DNA of 64,000 nucleotides, taken from Neptunomonas antarctica. Its GTDB lineage: Bacteria > Pseudomonadota > Gammaproteobacteria > Pseudomonadales > Balneatricaceae. Numbering within the stretch: position 1 is the first letter of the stretch; every line of letters starts with the position of its first letter. Under the pieces are notes generated by a model that did not search any database, was not told where the DNA came from, and saw nothing but the letters and a program-made list of their open reading frames with translations. The translations under genes were made by a program, and so were the position numbers. The DNA lies in the NCBI RefSeq assembly GCF_001305295.1, contig NZ_LJSI01000052.1, positions 62,001-126,000 on the forward strand. The letters run 5' to 3'. This document shows, piece by piece, positions 9,375 through 18,450 of the stretch.

Positions 9375-9908
9375 ATGAAAGTAGTTAGGTATATTGTATG
9401 TGTTTTTTTTATTTTTGGAGTTTCTATTATGAATAGTAATGGAGAACCCTCTGTGGGGATTAAGCTTATCGATTTTGATAAAGAGATTAAAGTTGATATG
9501 GTGATTGATTACAAGAAAATCCCTAATATTGAATCTTATGGGTTTTCTTTTGAGCTCACCGAAGTTCATATTGATAAAAACATTATTACCGTCAAAGCTA
9601 AGACTAAGAATACAAGTACTTCTGATAAATTAATTTATTCATATGCTTACCCAGCTAATAGTTCTCCGATGGTGCTAAGTATTGATATTCCAAGAAAGGC
9701 AACCCTTCCACCTCTTCCGGCCCAGCTACCTCCTGGAGTAGTTAAGTGGAAAATCCCAGCAATGTGTGAGGTTTTGTTTACGGCAAAACTCAATCTTGAT
9801 GATTATGAGTATATTGGAGCCCCAGCAGTCAGCCTGACCGCAAACCTGGGCCTAAAACAAAAATATAACACCTATGCAACAAAGATCCTGGCGCTTCCAA
9901 AACGCTAA
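9375..9908 (+). CDS. hypothetical exported protein
   Basis: I do not recognise this 177-residue protein. It begins with a convincing signal peptide (KVVRYIVCVFFIFGVSIM, cleavage near NGEPS). A beta-rich mature region follows, with a proline-rich PPLPAQLPPGVVKW segment near residues 116-130. The overall pattern suggests a periplasmic beta-sandwich. AAGGAA upstream of the ATG supports the start. It is the middle gene of the three on the AT-rich island, 187 bp after the binding-protein-like gene. Confidence 0.6.
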   Translation: MKVVRYIVCVFFIFGVSIMNSNGEPSVGIKLIDFDKEIKVDMVIDYKKIPNIESYGFSFELTEVHIDKNIITVKAKTKNTSTSDKLIYSYAYPANSSPMVLSIDIPRKATLPPLPAQLPPGVVKWKIPAMCEVLFTAKLNLDDYEYIGAPAVSLTANLGLKQKYNTYATKILALPKR

Positions 9909-10002
9909 ATTGTTGGCCATTAGCTTTATTAAAAACCATGTAAACTTTTCTAAAAAAACCAATTGAGTGAGTATTTCTGAGATAACAGTTCATCTTATAA
10001 AT

Positions 10003-10431
10003 ATGTTGGAGTCAGTCTTGTTTAAGTCTTTTTTTATAGTATTCATGCTCATATTCTCACCTTTAAGTTTTGGCTCAGATACAAGTTGTATGAGTGAAGA
10101 GTGTACCCAAGAAGTGGCCGACTTTATCGCTGGTAAGGTTTTTGAAAAAGCAGATGATGGTCAAGTCGATATTAACTTTTCTTTAATGAATGATAATACC
10201 TATGGTGTATTTGAACTCATGAGCGGTAGGAAGTTAGGAGATGACTTCGGGGATACCCATGGCGTATTAATTGAAATTGCTCGTACTAATTCAAGGGGTG
10301 TTAACTATAAAATTGTCTACTTTTCAAAAATTTATAGTGAGAGAGATTCTCCTAAATACACTACTGACGAGTGGGGAAGCACCTCGTCAACTGCGCCTGC
10401 TCTTCTGTCGACGGTACGCCGTGAGGCGTGA
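10003..10431 (+). CDS. hypothetical exported protein, probably truncated at its C-terminus
   Basis: From the ATG at 10003, 142 residues are encoded; an in-frame GTG at 9967 is an alternative. The N-terminus is a signal peptide (LFKSFFIVFMLIFSPLSFGS). A small acidic domain follows with CMSEEC cysteines and GDDFGDTHGVLIEIART. The last 17 or so residues (from about 10379 on) are read from DNA that, on the other strand, encodes the ATPase catalytic region. The original C-terminus was therefore probably lost at the junction. Neither candidate start has a clear Shine-Dalgarno. Function unknown. Confidence 0.5.
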   Translation: MLESVLFKSFFIVFMLIFSPLSFGSDTSCMSEECTQEVADFIAGKVFEKADDGQVDINFSLMNDNTYGVFELMSGRKLGDDFGDTHGVLIEIARTNSRGVNYKIVYFSKIYSERDSPKYTTDEWGSTSSTAPALLSTVRREA

Positions 10432-11553
10432 GGCGTAACAATACTGCCTTGCGGAATAACACTCTGACCGCCCACCTCCCATCTATCACCATCAGGAAAA
10501 GCAATACAACGCACAGAGAGCTGATTGACAGTTAAGGTACCTGTCTTGTCCGTTGCTATAATGGTACAGGAGCCCAACGCCTCGACCGCGAGCAACCTGC
10601 GTACAATCACGTTGCGCTGCGCTATTCGCCTCATGCCAATAGCTAATGCAACCGTGAGTGCTACCGGTAATCCTTCAGGGATAACTGATACGGCAAGCGC
10701 GACCGCCAATAAAAAACATATCACTAAAGGGTGTGCCTCGAATAACCGCGACGACGATCAGCAGCGCCGCCGCCAGGCCCACAAAAATCGCCACATGGAG
10801 AGTAAACCGATCCATCCGGACTTGCAGAGGAGCTTTTGGTGGCTGCTTATACAGAACATCCGCCGCAATTTTACCCAGCTCGGTAGTAAGCCCTGTGCTG
10901 ACAACAACGCCCTGAGCACGTCCACGGCTGACGATGGTGCCGGTAAACAGCATATTAATGCGGTCGCCTAACGCGGGATTGGCATCTAAGACAGCCATAT
11001 GATCTTTCAATACCGCTAGCGACTCACCGGTAAGAAGAGATTCATCTACTTCAGCATCATGAGAAACCAGCAAACGCAGATCAGCCGGAATCTTATCTCC
11101 CGTTTCCAGCAAGACAATATCGCCAGGCACTAATGTCTCGGCATTTATCTCTTCATTGTTTCCATCACGTAATACGCGACAGCGCTTACTCACCATGCTT
11201 TGTAAAGCGGCGGCGGCACGCTGGGCAGAGCTTTCCTGCATCGTCCCAATAACTGCATTAATAATAAGCACCGCTGAGATAAAGCCCGCATCGGACCATT
11301 CTTGAATCATGACGGATAACAGCACGGCGGCTAACAACACATAAATCAGCGGACTACCAAACTGATGTAAAAAAACCGTACTGACTCCCGGCATTTTGGC
11401 CTGAAGAAAAACATTGCATCCATATTGCTTAATACGCGCGCAAACTTCGTCCCGGGCCAGCCCTGAACGTGAGCTGTCAAGCGCATTAAGTACGACATCG
11501 CCGGAGAATGCATGAGGCGACAAAAGAGGCTTAGATTCATGAGGGAGCGGCAT
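10379..11553 (-). pseudogene. 5' part of a calcium/magnesium-type P-type ATPase, frameshifted and truncated
   Basis: This encodes the first third of a SERCA/PMR1-like ATPase. It has the N-terminal cation-ATPase domain, TM1-TM2 (SPLIYVLLAAVLLSVMI), the actuator domain with DESLLTGES, TM3-TM4 with the VIPEGLPVALTVALAIGMRR signature, and the phosphorylation motif DKTGTLTVNQ. The likely start is the ATG at 11553, preceded by AGGA; an upstream TTG at 11586 is possible. An extra T in a six-T run (plus-strand A run 10711-10716) shifts the frame in TM4. A 7-bp tandem duplication at 10421-10434 shifts it again. Homology ends near 10379. It cannot make a functional pump. Confidence 0.85.
10421..10434. 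repeat. 7-bp tandem duplication causing a frameshift
   Basis: GTGAGGC occurs twice in tandem here. Removing one copy restores a minus-strand reading that continues ...IVTPHGVPSTEEQAQLTRC in the ATPase frame. The duplication therefore looks like a replication-slippage mutation in the decaying gene. Confidence 0.7.
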
Positions 11554-11802
11554 ACCAATAATCCTTATTCTGACTGACATACTCAATCCAGAAAACCAAT
11601 CATATATCTATATCTTTTACTGAAAACATATCACCCTCTACTCCCCCTGCAACCTACTCAAAAGCTAGTCAAAACTTCCAATTGAGATTTTTCCAGGTCG
11701 CCCAACCATCACACGATCCCATCTTTCGCATCATTCACAGTTCCCTATGCAATTACTTATCTGTAATATTTGCGTCTTTAACACTTCGAATGAGATAGCG
11801 TT

Positions 11803-12519
11803 ATGGGCAGAGCCTACCAAAACCGCAAAGAATCCATGGCCAAAACGTCGGATAACAAAGCCAAGGTCTACAGTAAATACGCCCGCGAAATTTATGTATG
11901 CGCCAAAGCCAGCGGTCTTGACCCTGACAGCAATCTGACCTTACGTGGCATTATTGAACGCGCCAAAAAAGACCAGGTACCCAGCCATGTAATTGAAAAG
12001 GCGATCGAAAAAGCAAAAGGTGGTGGCGGTGAAGATTTTGCGTCTGCTCGCTATGAAGGTTATGGGCCAGGTAACTGTATGGTGATTATTGATTGCCTGA
12101 CCGACAATCCTAATCGTACTTTTGGTGATGTGCGCAACTGCTTCACCAAGACTAAAACTAAAATTGGCACATCTGGCAGCGTTAGCCATATGTTTGACCA
12201 CTGTACGATTTTAGTCTTTAAAGGCGATGATGAAGAAGCGGCACTTGAAGCATTGATGACGGCCGATGTTGATGTTTCTGATATCGAAAACGAAGACGGT
12301 ACTATCAGCGTATTTGCACCACATACCGACTACTTCAAAGCCAAAAATGCATTAACAGATGTCTTTGGTGAGATTGATTTTGACGTAGCTGAGATTCAGT
12401 TCGTACCACAAAACACGGCACCGATTAGCGAAGAAGATATGCCCATGTTTGAGAAATTCTTACATATGCTGAATGAATTGGATGATGTGCAGAACATCTA
12501 TCACAATGTAGAACTGTAA
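11803..12519 (+). CDS. YebC/PmpR/TACO1-family protein, YeeN-like
   Basis: This is a 238-residue protein of the YebC family, annotated historically as transcriptional regulators. Some members are now linked to relieving ribosome stalling at proline stretches. It starts [15 protein letters not shown] and carries [53 protein letters not shown] and GSVSHMF in family order. The N-terminus and the C-terminal [13 protein letters not shown], then YHNVEL, resemble E. coli YeeN more than the ruvC-linked YebC. It stands alone, downstream of the broken ATPase start and divergent from it. Confidence 0.88.
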   Translation: MGRAYQNRKESMAKTSDNKAKVYSKYAREIYVCAKASGLDPDSNLTLRGIIERAKKDQVPSHVIEKAIEKAKGGGGEDFASARYEGYGPGNCMVIIDCLTDNPNRTFGDVRNCFTKTKTKIGTSGSVSHMFDHCTILVFKGDDEEAALEALMTADVDVSDIENEDGTISVFAPHTDYFKAKNALTDVFGEIDFDVAEIQFVPQNTAPISEEDMPMFEKFLHMLNELDDVQNIYHNVEL

Positions 12520-12784
12520 TTGTTTGGCCCATGCTCAGCAAAACTGAGTATGGGTAAATATCTGTACCTTTATTGGGTGACCTCCTCTTATTTACTGATT
12601 ATGACTTCTTACCAGCCGCTTTCTATCAGCAGGCATACTCTACTAACCTCCCCGATCTATCAGGCCTTAGCATTTTTTGATTAAGATTTAAGCAACTTTA
12701 AGGACTATTGATGATGCGTATCAAAAGCCTCTTTCTGCCGCCATGCTTATACTGACTGGACGCAGTATTTAAGGGAGCGACAGT

Positions 12785-13549
12785 ATGCATCACCCTCTAC
12801 ATCAGAACGTTTCAAACCTTGATGCGCCACTCCAAGCCAAAGACCATATCAGTGTGTTTCATGTGAAGGGGGTCACTAAGGTATATCAAATGGGGGAAGT
12901 TCAGGTCCATGCACTACGCGGGATCGATCTGGATCTTTACCAAGGTGAATTTGCAGTATTGCTGGGGGCATCCGGCAGCGGAAAGTCGACGCTTTTAAAC
13001 ATCCTCGGCGGGCTGGACGCTCCCACCACAGGAGATGTTTTTTATGGACAACGTAATTTAACCCGCGCCACTGAAAGCGAGCTAACCGATTACCGACGCT
13101 ACCATGTTGGTTTTGTTTTCCAATTTTATAATTTAATACCCAGCCTGACAGCACGCGAAAATGTCGCGGTTGTGACCGAAATTTCACGCGCACCGATAAA
13201 GCCGGAAGAGGCATTGCAGCTGGTGGGGCTGGGTGACCGGCTAGACCACTTCCCTGCGCAGCTTTCCGGAGGAGAACAACAACGCGTTGCCATTGCCCGC
13301 GCCATCGCAAAACAGCCCGATGTATTGCTATGTGATGAACCTACCGGCGCACTCGACTCCCAAACGGGCATTGTTGTTCTGGAAGCGCTGCAACGCGTCA
13401 ATCAGGAACTGGGAACCACCACCGCTGTAATTACACATAATGCCGGTATTGCTCAGATGGCCAACCGTGTCATCCACTTAACCGACGGACTTATCAGCCA
13501 GATACAGGTTAATAAACACCGCTTAGCGCCGCATGAACTGACATGGTGA
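12785..13549 (+). CDS. MacB/LolD-type ABC transporter ATPase
   Basis: This 254-residue nucleotide-binding subunit has Walker [10 protein letters not shown] (about 61-69). The Q-loop [11 protein letters not shown] is of the MacB/LolD type. The signature [16 protein letters not shown] and Walker [13 protein letters not shown] are present, and an H-loop ITHN lies near 217. AAGGGAG precedes the ATG. The permease begins 7 bp downstream, followed by an adaptor, so this is the motor of a three-part type VII-like ABC system at the inner membrane. Confidence 0.93.
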   Translation: MHHPLHQNVSNLDAPLQAKDHISVFHVKGVTKVYQMGEVQVHALRGIDLDLYQGEFAVLLGASGSGKSTLLNILGGLDAPTTGDVFYGQRNLTRATESELTDYRRYHVGFVFQFYNLIPSLTARENVAVVTEISRAPIKPEEALQLVGLGDRLDHFPAQLSGGEQQRVAIARAIAKQPDVLLCDEPTGALDSQTGIVVLEALQRVNQELGTTTAVITHNAGIAQMANRVIHLTDGLISQIQVNKHRLAPHELTW

Positions 13550-13556
13550 CGCAAAG

Positions 13557-15920
13557 ATGAAAGCACTCGACAAAAAACTATGGCGCGAACTGTGGGGCAT
13601 GCGTATGCAAGCACTCGCTATTGCCATGGTGATTGTCGGCGGCGTGAGCATCTTCATCATGTCATTAAGTACAGTGGACTCTTTATTTGAAACCCGTGAA
13701 GCCTATTATCGTAACAACCACTTTGCCAACCTGTTTGCATCACTAAAACGGGCCCCGCTCTCACTGACAAAGCGGATCGAGGAAATACCCGGCGTTGAAA
13801 GAGTTGATCACCGTGTGATTGCTTACGTCAATATTGATGTTGCCGGTTTTGATGATCCGGTCAGTGCTCACCTGATATCTTTGCCCGATAGTAGCTCGGG
13901 GCTATTAAATCAGATCTATTTGCGCTCGGGTCGCTTGCTTGAGCATGATAGCGACAACGAAATACTGCTCAGTGAAGAGTTTGCCCGTGCTCATAAACTT
14001 CACTCTGGTTCAAAGTTAAGCGCCACTATTAATGGCCGGCGCAAATCACTGACTGTTGTAGGGCATGCACTGTCACCGGAGTATATTTATCAGATTGCTC
14101 CCGGCGCCATGTTTCCTGATTTTATGCGCTACGGTATTGTATGGATGGCACGTAAACCGCTCGCCAGCGCATATGATATGGAAGGCGCTTTTAATAACGT
14201 CACACTTACCTTGAGCAAAGGCAGTAACCAACAGGATGTTATCGACCAGCTTGATGAGCTGCTAAAGCCTTACGGTGGGACTGGTGCATTTGGGCGCAAA
14301 GATCAGCTATCGCATCGATTTTTGTCCGAAGAGCTCAAACAACAAAAAACTATCGCCACCGTATTTCCTATCATCTTTTTTGGTGTTGCCGCTTTTATTT
14401 TGAATGTAGTCACCAGTCGTTTAATCAGCCTTGAACGCGAACAAATCGCCGTTCTCAAGGCTTTTGGCTACAGTAATTTTGCCGTAGGCTGGCATTATGG
14501 CAAGCTAGTGTTGATGATCGTCAGCATCGGCGTTATCGCAGGCATCGGCATTGGTACCTGGATGGGTAAAGGAATGAGCAACATCTATATGGAGTTCTAC
14601 AGCCTGCCCTTTATGATTTATGTGCTCAAACCACAGGTGGTTATTGCCGCCGCACTTATCAGCATCACCGTTGCCATTCTGGGTACATTATATGCGCTGC
14701 GCACTGCGGCTGTATTACCACCCGCTCAAGGGATGCGACCTGAGCCACCCGCTATCTATCGCCCTATTTTGATCGAACGTTTAGGACTGCAAGATTGGTT
14801 TTCACAGCCAACCCGCATGATTATCCGCCATATTGAACGCCGCCCGCTTAAGTCATTTTTAACCACATTAGGCATCAGCATGGCCTGTGGCACCATGATG
14901 GTTGGCGGCTTTCAGGAAGGCGCTATCAATCACATGGTGGAGGTGCAATTTGGCATGAGCCAGCGCAGCGACCTAACGGCTATTTATACGGAGCCGACCT
15001 CACAGAGATCACTCTATTCGTTACGCAACTTACAAGGCGTAGAACAGGTAGAAGGCTTTAGAGCCGTACCCGCCAAGCTCATGTTTGAACACCGATTTTA
15101 TCGCACCAGCGTACAGGGGATTCAGCCAAACGGTGATCTCTTACGCCTCTTAGATACCCGTTTAGCGCCAATAGACCTGCCTGAACAAGGGGTTATTATT
15201 ACCGATTATCTGGCCGAACTACTGCATATCAAACCTGGCGACATGCTCAGCATTCAGGTGCTCGAAGGTAACCGCCCAACCGTACAAGTACTCGTGGCCG
15301 GCACCGCCAAAGAATATATGGGGGTGAATGTTTATATGCAACGGGAAGCCCTGAACCGCCTTTTGAAAGAGGGAAATGCGGTCTCGGGCGCATGGTTGAA
15401 GGTCGATCCCTATTATCAAAAAGACGTGTATGTCGCACTCAAGAACATGCCCCGTATCGCCGGCGTTATCGAACAACGATCAGCCATTAAATCTTTCTAT
15501 GACACCATGGCCGAGACCATCTTATTTTTTACTTTTATATCGACATTACTCGGTTCAAGCATTGCCTTTGGCGTAATCTACAACAGCATGCGTATTGCCT
15601 TATCTGAACGTAACCGTGAGCTCGCCAGCTTACGAGTATTAGGTTTTCGGCGCAGTGAAGTTGCCTATATTCTTCTCGGTGAACTGGGACTATTAACCCT
15701 GCTCGCCATCCCACTCGGATTACTCATCGGTTATGGGTTATGTGCTTATCTGGCCTTTCAGTTCGACAGCGATCTGTACCGCATTCCATTGGTACTTGAT
15801 CGAGATGTATTTGCCTTCGCCGCATTGGTGGTGATTGTGTCCGCGTTAATTTCTGCCGTCATGATATGGCGTAATTTGGCGCATCTGGATATGGTCGCTG
15901 TATTGAAGAGTAAGGAGTAA
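13557..15920 (+). CDS. double-FtsX-domain ABC permease
   Basis: This 787-residue permease belongs to the MacB/FtsX superfamily. TM1 at about 17-37 is followed by a periplasmic MacB_PCD-like region. A first FtsX domain of three helices lies at about 265-390. A second copy follows: TM near 440, another periplasmic region, and an FtsX domain at about 655-780 (SERNRELASLRVLGFRRSEV). Such duplicated permeases act with one ATPase as mechanotransmitters that move lipids, lipoproteins or peptides rather than small solutes. Its substrate is not evident. The adaptor gene starts immediately after its stop. Confidence 0.9.
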   Translation: MKALDKKLWRELWGMRMQALAIAMVIVGGVSIFIMSLSTVDSLFETREAYYRNNHFANLFASLKRAPLSLTKRIEEIPGVERVDHRVIAYVNIDVAGFDDPVSAHLISLPDSSSGLLNQIYLRSGRLLEHDSDNEILLSEEFARAHKLHSGSKLSATINGRRKSLTVVGHALSPEYIYQIAPGAMFPDFMRYGIVWMARKPLASAYDMEGAFNNVTLTLSKGSNQQDVIDQLDELLKPYGGTGAFGRKDQLSHRFLSEELKQQKTIATVFPIIFFGVAAFILNVVTSRLISLEREQIAVLKAFGYSNFAVGWHYGKLVLMIVSIGVIAGIGIGTWMGKGMSNIYMEFYSLPFMIYVLKPQVVIAAALISITVAILGTLYALRTAAVLPPAQGMRPEPPAIYRPILIERLGLQDWFSQPTRMIIRHIERRPLKSFLTTLGISMACGTMMVGGFQEGAINHMVEVQFGMSQRSDLTAIYTEPTSQRSLYSLRNLQGVEQVEGFRAVPAKLMFEHRFYRTSVQGIQPNGDLLRLLDTRLAPIDLPEQGVIITDYLAELLHIKPGDMLSIQVLEGNRPTVQVLVAGTAKEYMGVNVYMQREALNRLLKEGNAVSGAWLKVDPYYQKDVYVALKNMPRIAGVIEQRSAIKSFYDTMAETILFFTFISTLLGSSIAFGVIYNSMRIALSERNRELASLRVLGFRRSEVAYILLGELGLLTLLAIPLGLLIGYGLCAYLAFQFDSDLYRIPLVLDRDVFAFAALVVIVSALISAVMIWRNLAHLDMVAVLKSKE

Positions 15921-15924
15921 GTTG

Positions 15925-17145
15925 ATGCGTCCTCTGTTACGAGAGCACCCTTTAATAGTACTGATCGCTATTCTGCTAAGCGGCTTGATCATATGGGGCT
16001 TCTGGCCACAATCGGTACGGGTGGAAGTGGTCCCGGCGAGCTACGCTCCCCTGACCATCACCATTGAAGAGGAAGGGCGTACCCGGGTTGTTGACCGCTA
16101 TGTTATCGCAGCACCGGTTAATGGCGTAACCTGCCGGCAGCAGCTTAAAGTCGGCGATAGCGTTACACAGGGACAAGTCCTCTTAGGCATTACGCCTCTC
16201 GAATCTCAGGTTCTGGATCCGCGTAGCCGCGCAGAGGCAGAAGCACGCTTAGCCTCTGCGGAATCGGCCTTACACGCCGCTCAGGAACAGGCCCGGGCTG
16301 CTGCAGCCACCGCACAACTCGCCATTACTGAACGCAACCGCTTGCGACCACTGGCCGATAAAAATCTTATTTCCCGCGAAATAATGGACAAAGCCAGCAC
16401 GGCAGTCCAAACCACGGCGGCGGCAAAACGCTCGGCTGATTTCACAGTAGAAGTAGCAAAATATGATCGCGAAGCCGCCCGCACAACATTGCAATACTCG
16501 GCATCAAACCAAAATGAATCGCTCAACACCGCAGGGGATACAAACGAAGAAAGAGTTCTGGTGCGCTCCCCTATCAACGGCAAAATTCTTAAGATTGCTC
16601 GCCAGTGTGAAGGGCCCGTTGCAACAGGCGAGCCTTTATTGGAAATAGGTGATCCAAGCGCCTTAGAAATTGAAGTCGATGTACTGTCAGCCGACGCCGT
16701 TCGCATTGCGCCAGGAATGAAAGTTACATTTGATCGCTGGGGAGGCGAACAGCCTCTCACTGGCATTGTCCGTATCATTGAACCAATCGGTTCAACTAAA
16801 ATCTCAGCACTGGGTGTTGAAGAACAGCGTGTACTGATTATTTCAGATTTCACTTCACCTAAGGCGCTATGGCAACGCCTCGGCGACGGTTATCGTGTGG
16901 AAGCCAGTTTTATCATCTGGCATCAGGAAGAGGTTTTACAGATTCCAAACAGCAGCCTGTTTCGTTATCAGAATGGCTGGGCGCTGTTTGTAGCAGAAAA
17001 TGGCACGGCCAGGCGGCGCAAAATAACGATCGGCCAACGGAACGGATTAATAGCTCAGGTACTCGAAGGTATTGAAGCAGGCGAAAACATCATCAATCAT
17101 CCTAGTGATGTTATTAACGACGGAACACGCGTAAGATTAAAATAG
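15925..17145 (+). CDS. HlyD/MacA-like periplasmic adaptor subunit
   Basis: From the ATG at 15925 (AAGGAG seven bases upstream; the TTG at 15922 is less likely) it encodes about 406 residues. An N-terminal membrane anchor (about 10-28) precedes a biotinyl-lipoyl half-motif (VIAAPVNG, then QQLKVGDSVTQGQVLLGI). Next comes an alanine-rich coiled-coil hairpin at about 95-190, and the second lipoyl half (VRSPINGKILKI) with beta-barrel domains. It should link the inner-membrane permease to an outer-membrane partner. No TolC-like gene is present in the window. Confidence 0.9.
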   Translation: MRPLLREHPLIVLIAILLSGLIIWGFWPQSVRVEVVPASYAPLTITIEEEGRTRVVDRYVIAAPVNGVTCRQQLKVGDSVTQGQVLLGITPLESQVLDPRSRAEAEARLASAESALHAAQEQARAAAATAQLAITERNRLRPLADKNLISREIMDKASTAVQTTAAAKRSADFTVEVAKYDREAARTTLQYSASNQNESLNTAGDTNEERVLVRSPINGKILKIARQCEGPVATGEPLLEIGDPSALEIEVDVLSADAVRIAPGMKVTFDRWGGEQPLTGIVRIIEPIGSTKISALGVEEQRVLIISDFTSPKALWQRLGDGYRVEASFIIWHQEEVLQIPNSSLFRYQNGWALFVAENGTARRRKITIGQRNGLIAQVLEGIEAGENIINHPSDVINDGTRVRLK

Positions 17146-17177
17146 ATACCCACGGATCCGGGCAGAGGGAAATAGCT

Positions 17178-18392
17178 ATGTTACAAAGAGCATTCTTATC
17201 ACTCATGCTGTCACTCTGGTTTACAATTTTGCCCGGTGCTGCACACGCCTCCTCCTTTATCGGTCTATCCGATGCGATACACTTTTATGAATCCATCGAA
17301 GACTCTGGCCAATGGACGACGATTCCCGCAGGGCCATCATTGCGCATCACTGATACCCACCCGCACGTTCCGCTGCTACGCAAACAGCTCCTGCTACTGG
17401 GCGACCTGCAACCAGAACTGCAACCAACGGCTCTGGAAAACCCCGAGCAATTTGACTCAGCCCTTCATCAGGCGCTCTTAAAGTTCCAACAACGCAATGG
17501 CATCGAAATGGACGGTGTACTTGGACCCCAAACCCGACGCTTACTCAACATAACACCCCGCGATAGAATTCAGCAGCTGGCCATAAACACCGCACGCCAA
17601 CAGGCATTTGGCACACCGGCCGTGCAACATTATATTCAGGTAAACATTCCAGAATTCAAACTCCGCTTGTATGAACAGGGCCAGGTTATTCTGGACATGA
17701 AAACCATTATCGGACGAACAAGTCGCCAAACGCCCGTATTTGATACCGACATCAATACCCTCGTCGTGAATCCCTCATGGAACGTACCCAGAAGCATTGC
17801 GTTTAAAGATATTTTACCCAAATGGAAAAAGGACAATAACTACCTTAGCAAACACAACCTGCAGATCCGTTCTGGCTGGGGACCCAACAGCGACATTATT
17901 CCGGCCGAACTCGTGGATCCATCCAGCATGTATCAAGGCGCTGAATACCTGCGCTTATTTGAGCCACCTAGTCAAAAGAACACGCTGGGACAGATCAAAT
18001 TCATTTCGAAAAATCGCGACTCAATCTACCTGCATGACACGCCCGCTAAAAATCTGTTCAATCGAACACAACGCGCCTTCAGCTCAGGCTGTGTTCGTTT
18101 AGAAAAAGCGCAGGATCTTGCTCATGCCTTATTGGTGTTGACTAACCGCCCAGAATATCAACAACTAGACAAGATGATAGAGACAGATGAAACACGCAAC
18201 ATCCAGTTTCCGGAACCAGTACCGCTGTATGTCACCTACTGGACTGCATGGCTGGATGAAAAAGGAACGCTGAACTTTCGGGACGATCTGTATAAGCGTG
18301 ACAAGAGTGATTTTGCAGAATTAAAAAGCTCAGAAAATCAAATAAATACGGCCGCTCAAGCACTCTATGAGCAAAAACAACTGGTCGAATAA
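17178..18392 (+). CDS. L,D-transpeptidase (YcbB/LdtD-like) with peptidoglycan-binding domain
   Basis: This 404-residue secreted enzyme has a signal peptide (about 1-24, ending AAHAS) and a PG_binding_1 domain at about 65-120 (LLKFQQRNGIEMDGVLGPQT). A YkuD catalytic domain spans about 150-315. The catalytic signature is intact: HDTPAKNLF followed by SSGCVRLE, with Cys as nucleophile. It would form 3-3 peptidoglycan cross-links or attach proteins to peptidoglycan. It follows the ABC adaptor by 32 bp and precedes a DUF882 peptidase. That layout matches the known ycbB-ycbK adjacency in E. coli. Confidence 0.92.
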   Translation: MLQRAFLSLMLSLWFTILPGAAHASSFIGLSDAIHFYESIEDSGQWTTIPAGPSLRITDTHPHVPLLRKQLLLLGDLQPELQPTALENPEQFDSALHQALLKFQQRNGIEMDGVLGPQTRRLLNITPRDRIQQLAINTARQQAFGTPAVQHYIQVNIPEFKLRLYEQGQVILDMKTIIGRTSRQTPVFDTDINTLVVNPSWNVPRSIAFKDILPKWKKDNNYLSKHNLQIRSGWGPNSDIIPAELVDPSSMYQGAEYLRLFEPPSQKNTLGQIKFISKNRDSIYLHDTPAKNLFNRTQRAFSSGCVRLEKAQDLAHALLVLTNRPEYQQLDKMIETDETRNIQFPEPVPLYVTYWTAWLDEKGTLNFRDDLYKRDKSDFAELKSSENQINTAAQALYEQKQLVE

Positions 18393-18450
18393 TATACAGA
18401 AGCACTAATATTAGGCATAATTGCAGACTTTATCATTTATTAAAGGTCTG

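Larger units (their letters stand above)
8393..10378. other. AT-rich acquired island splitting the ATPase gene
   Basis: About 2 kb is strikingly richer in A/T than either flank, with frequent TTA, ATA, AGA and AGG codons. It carries three plus-strand ORFs with signal peptides. Its left edge meets the ATPase tail and its right edge meets the ATPase catalytic-domain coding sequence. About 1.5 kb of ATPase coding sequence is therefore missing. No transposase, integrase, terminal inverted repeat or obvious target duplication was seen, so the mechanism (replacement, or insertion plus deletion) is unknown. Confidence 0.7.

Noticed and set aside
8393-10378. Possible insertion sequence or integron cassette
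   Set aside because: No transposase, integrase, attC-like site, terminal inverted repeats or target duplication could be found.
10332-10724. A separate 130-residue gene with DKTGTLT
   Set aside because: It is the frame-shifted continuation of the broken ATPase, not an independent gene.
16281-16853. 190-codon minus-strand ORF
   Set aside because: It is antisense to the well-supported HlyD-like adaptor, with no ribosome site or recognisable domain.
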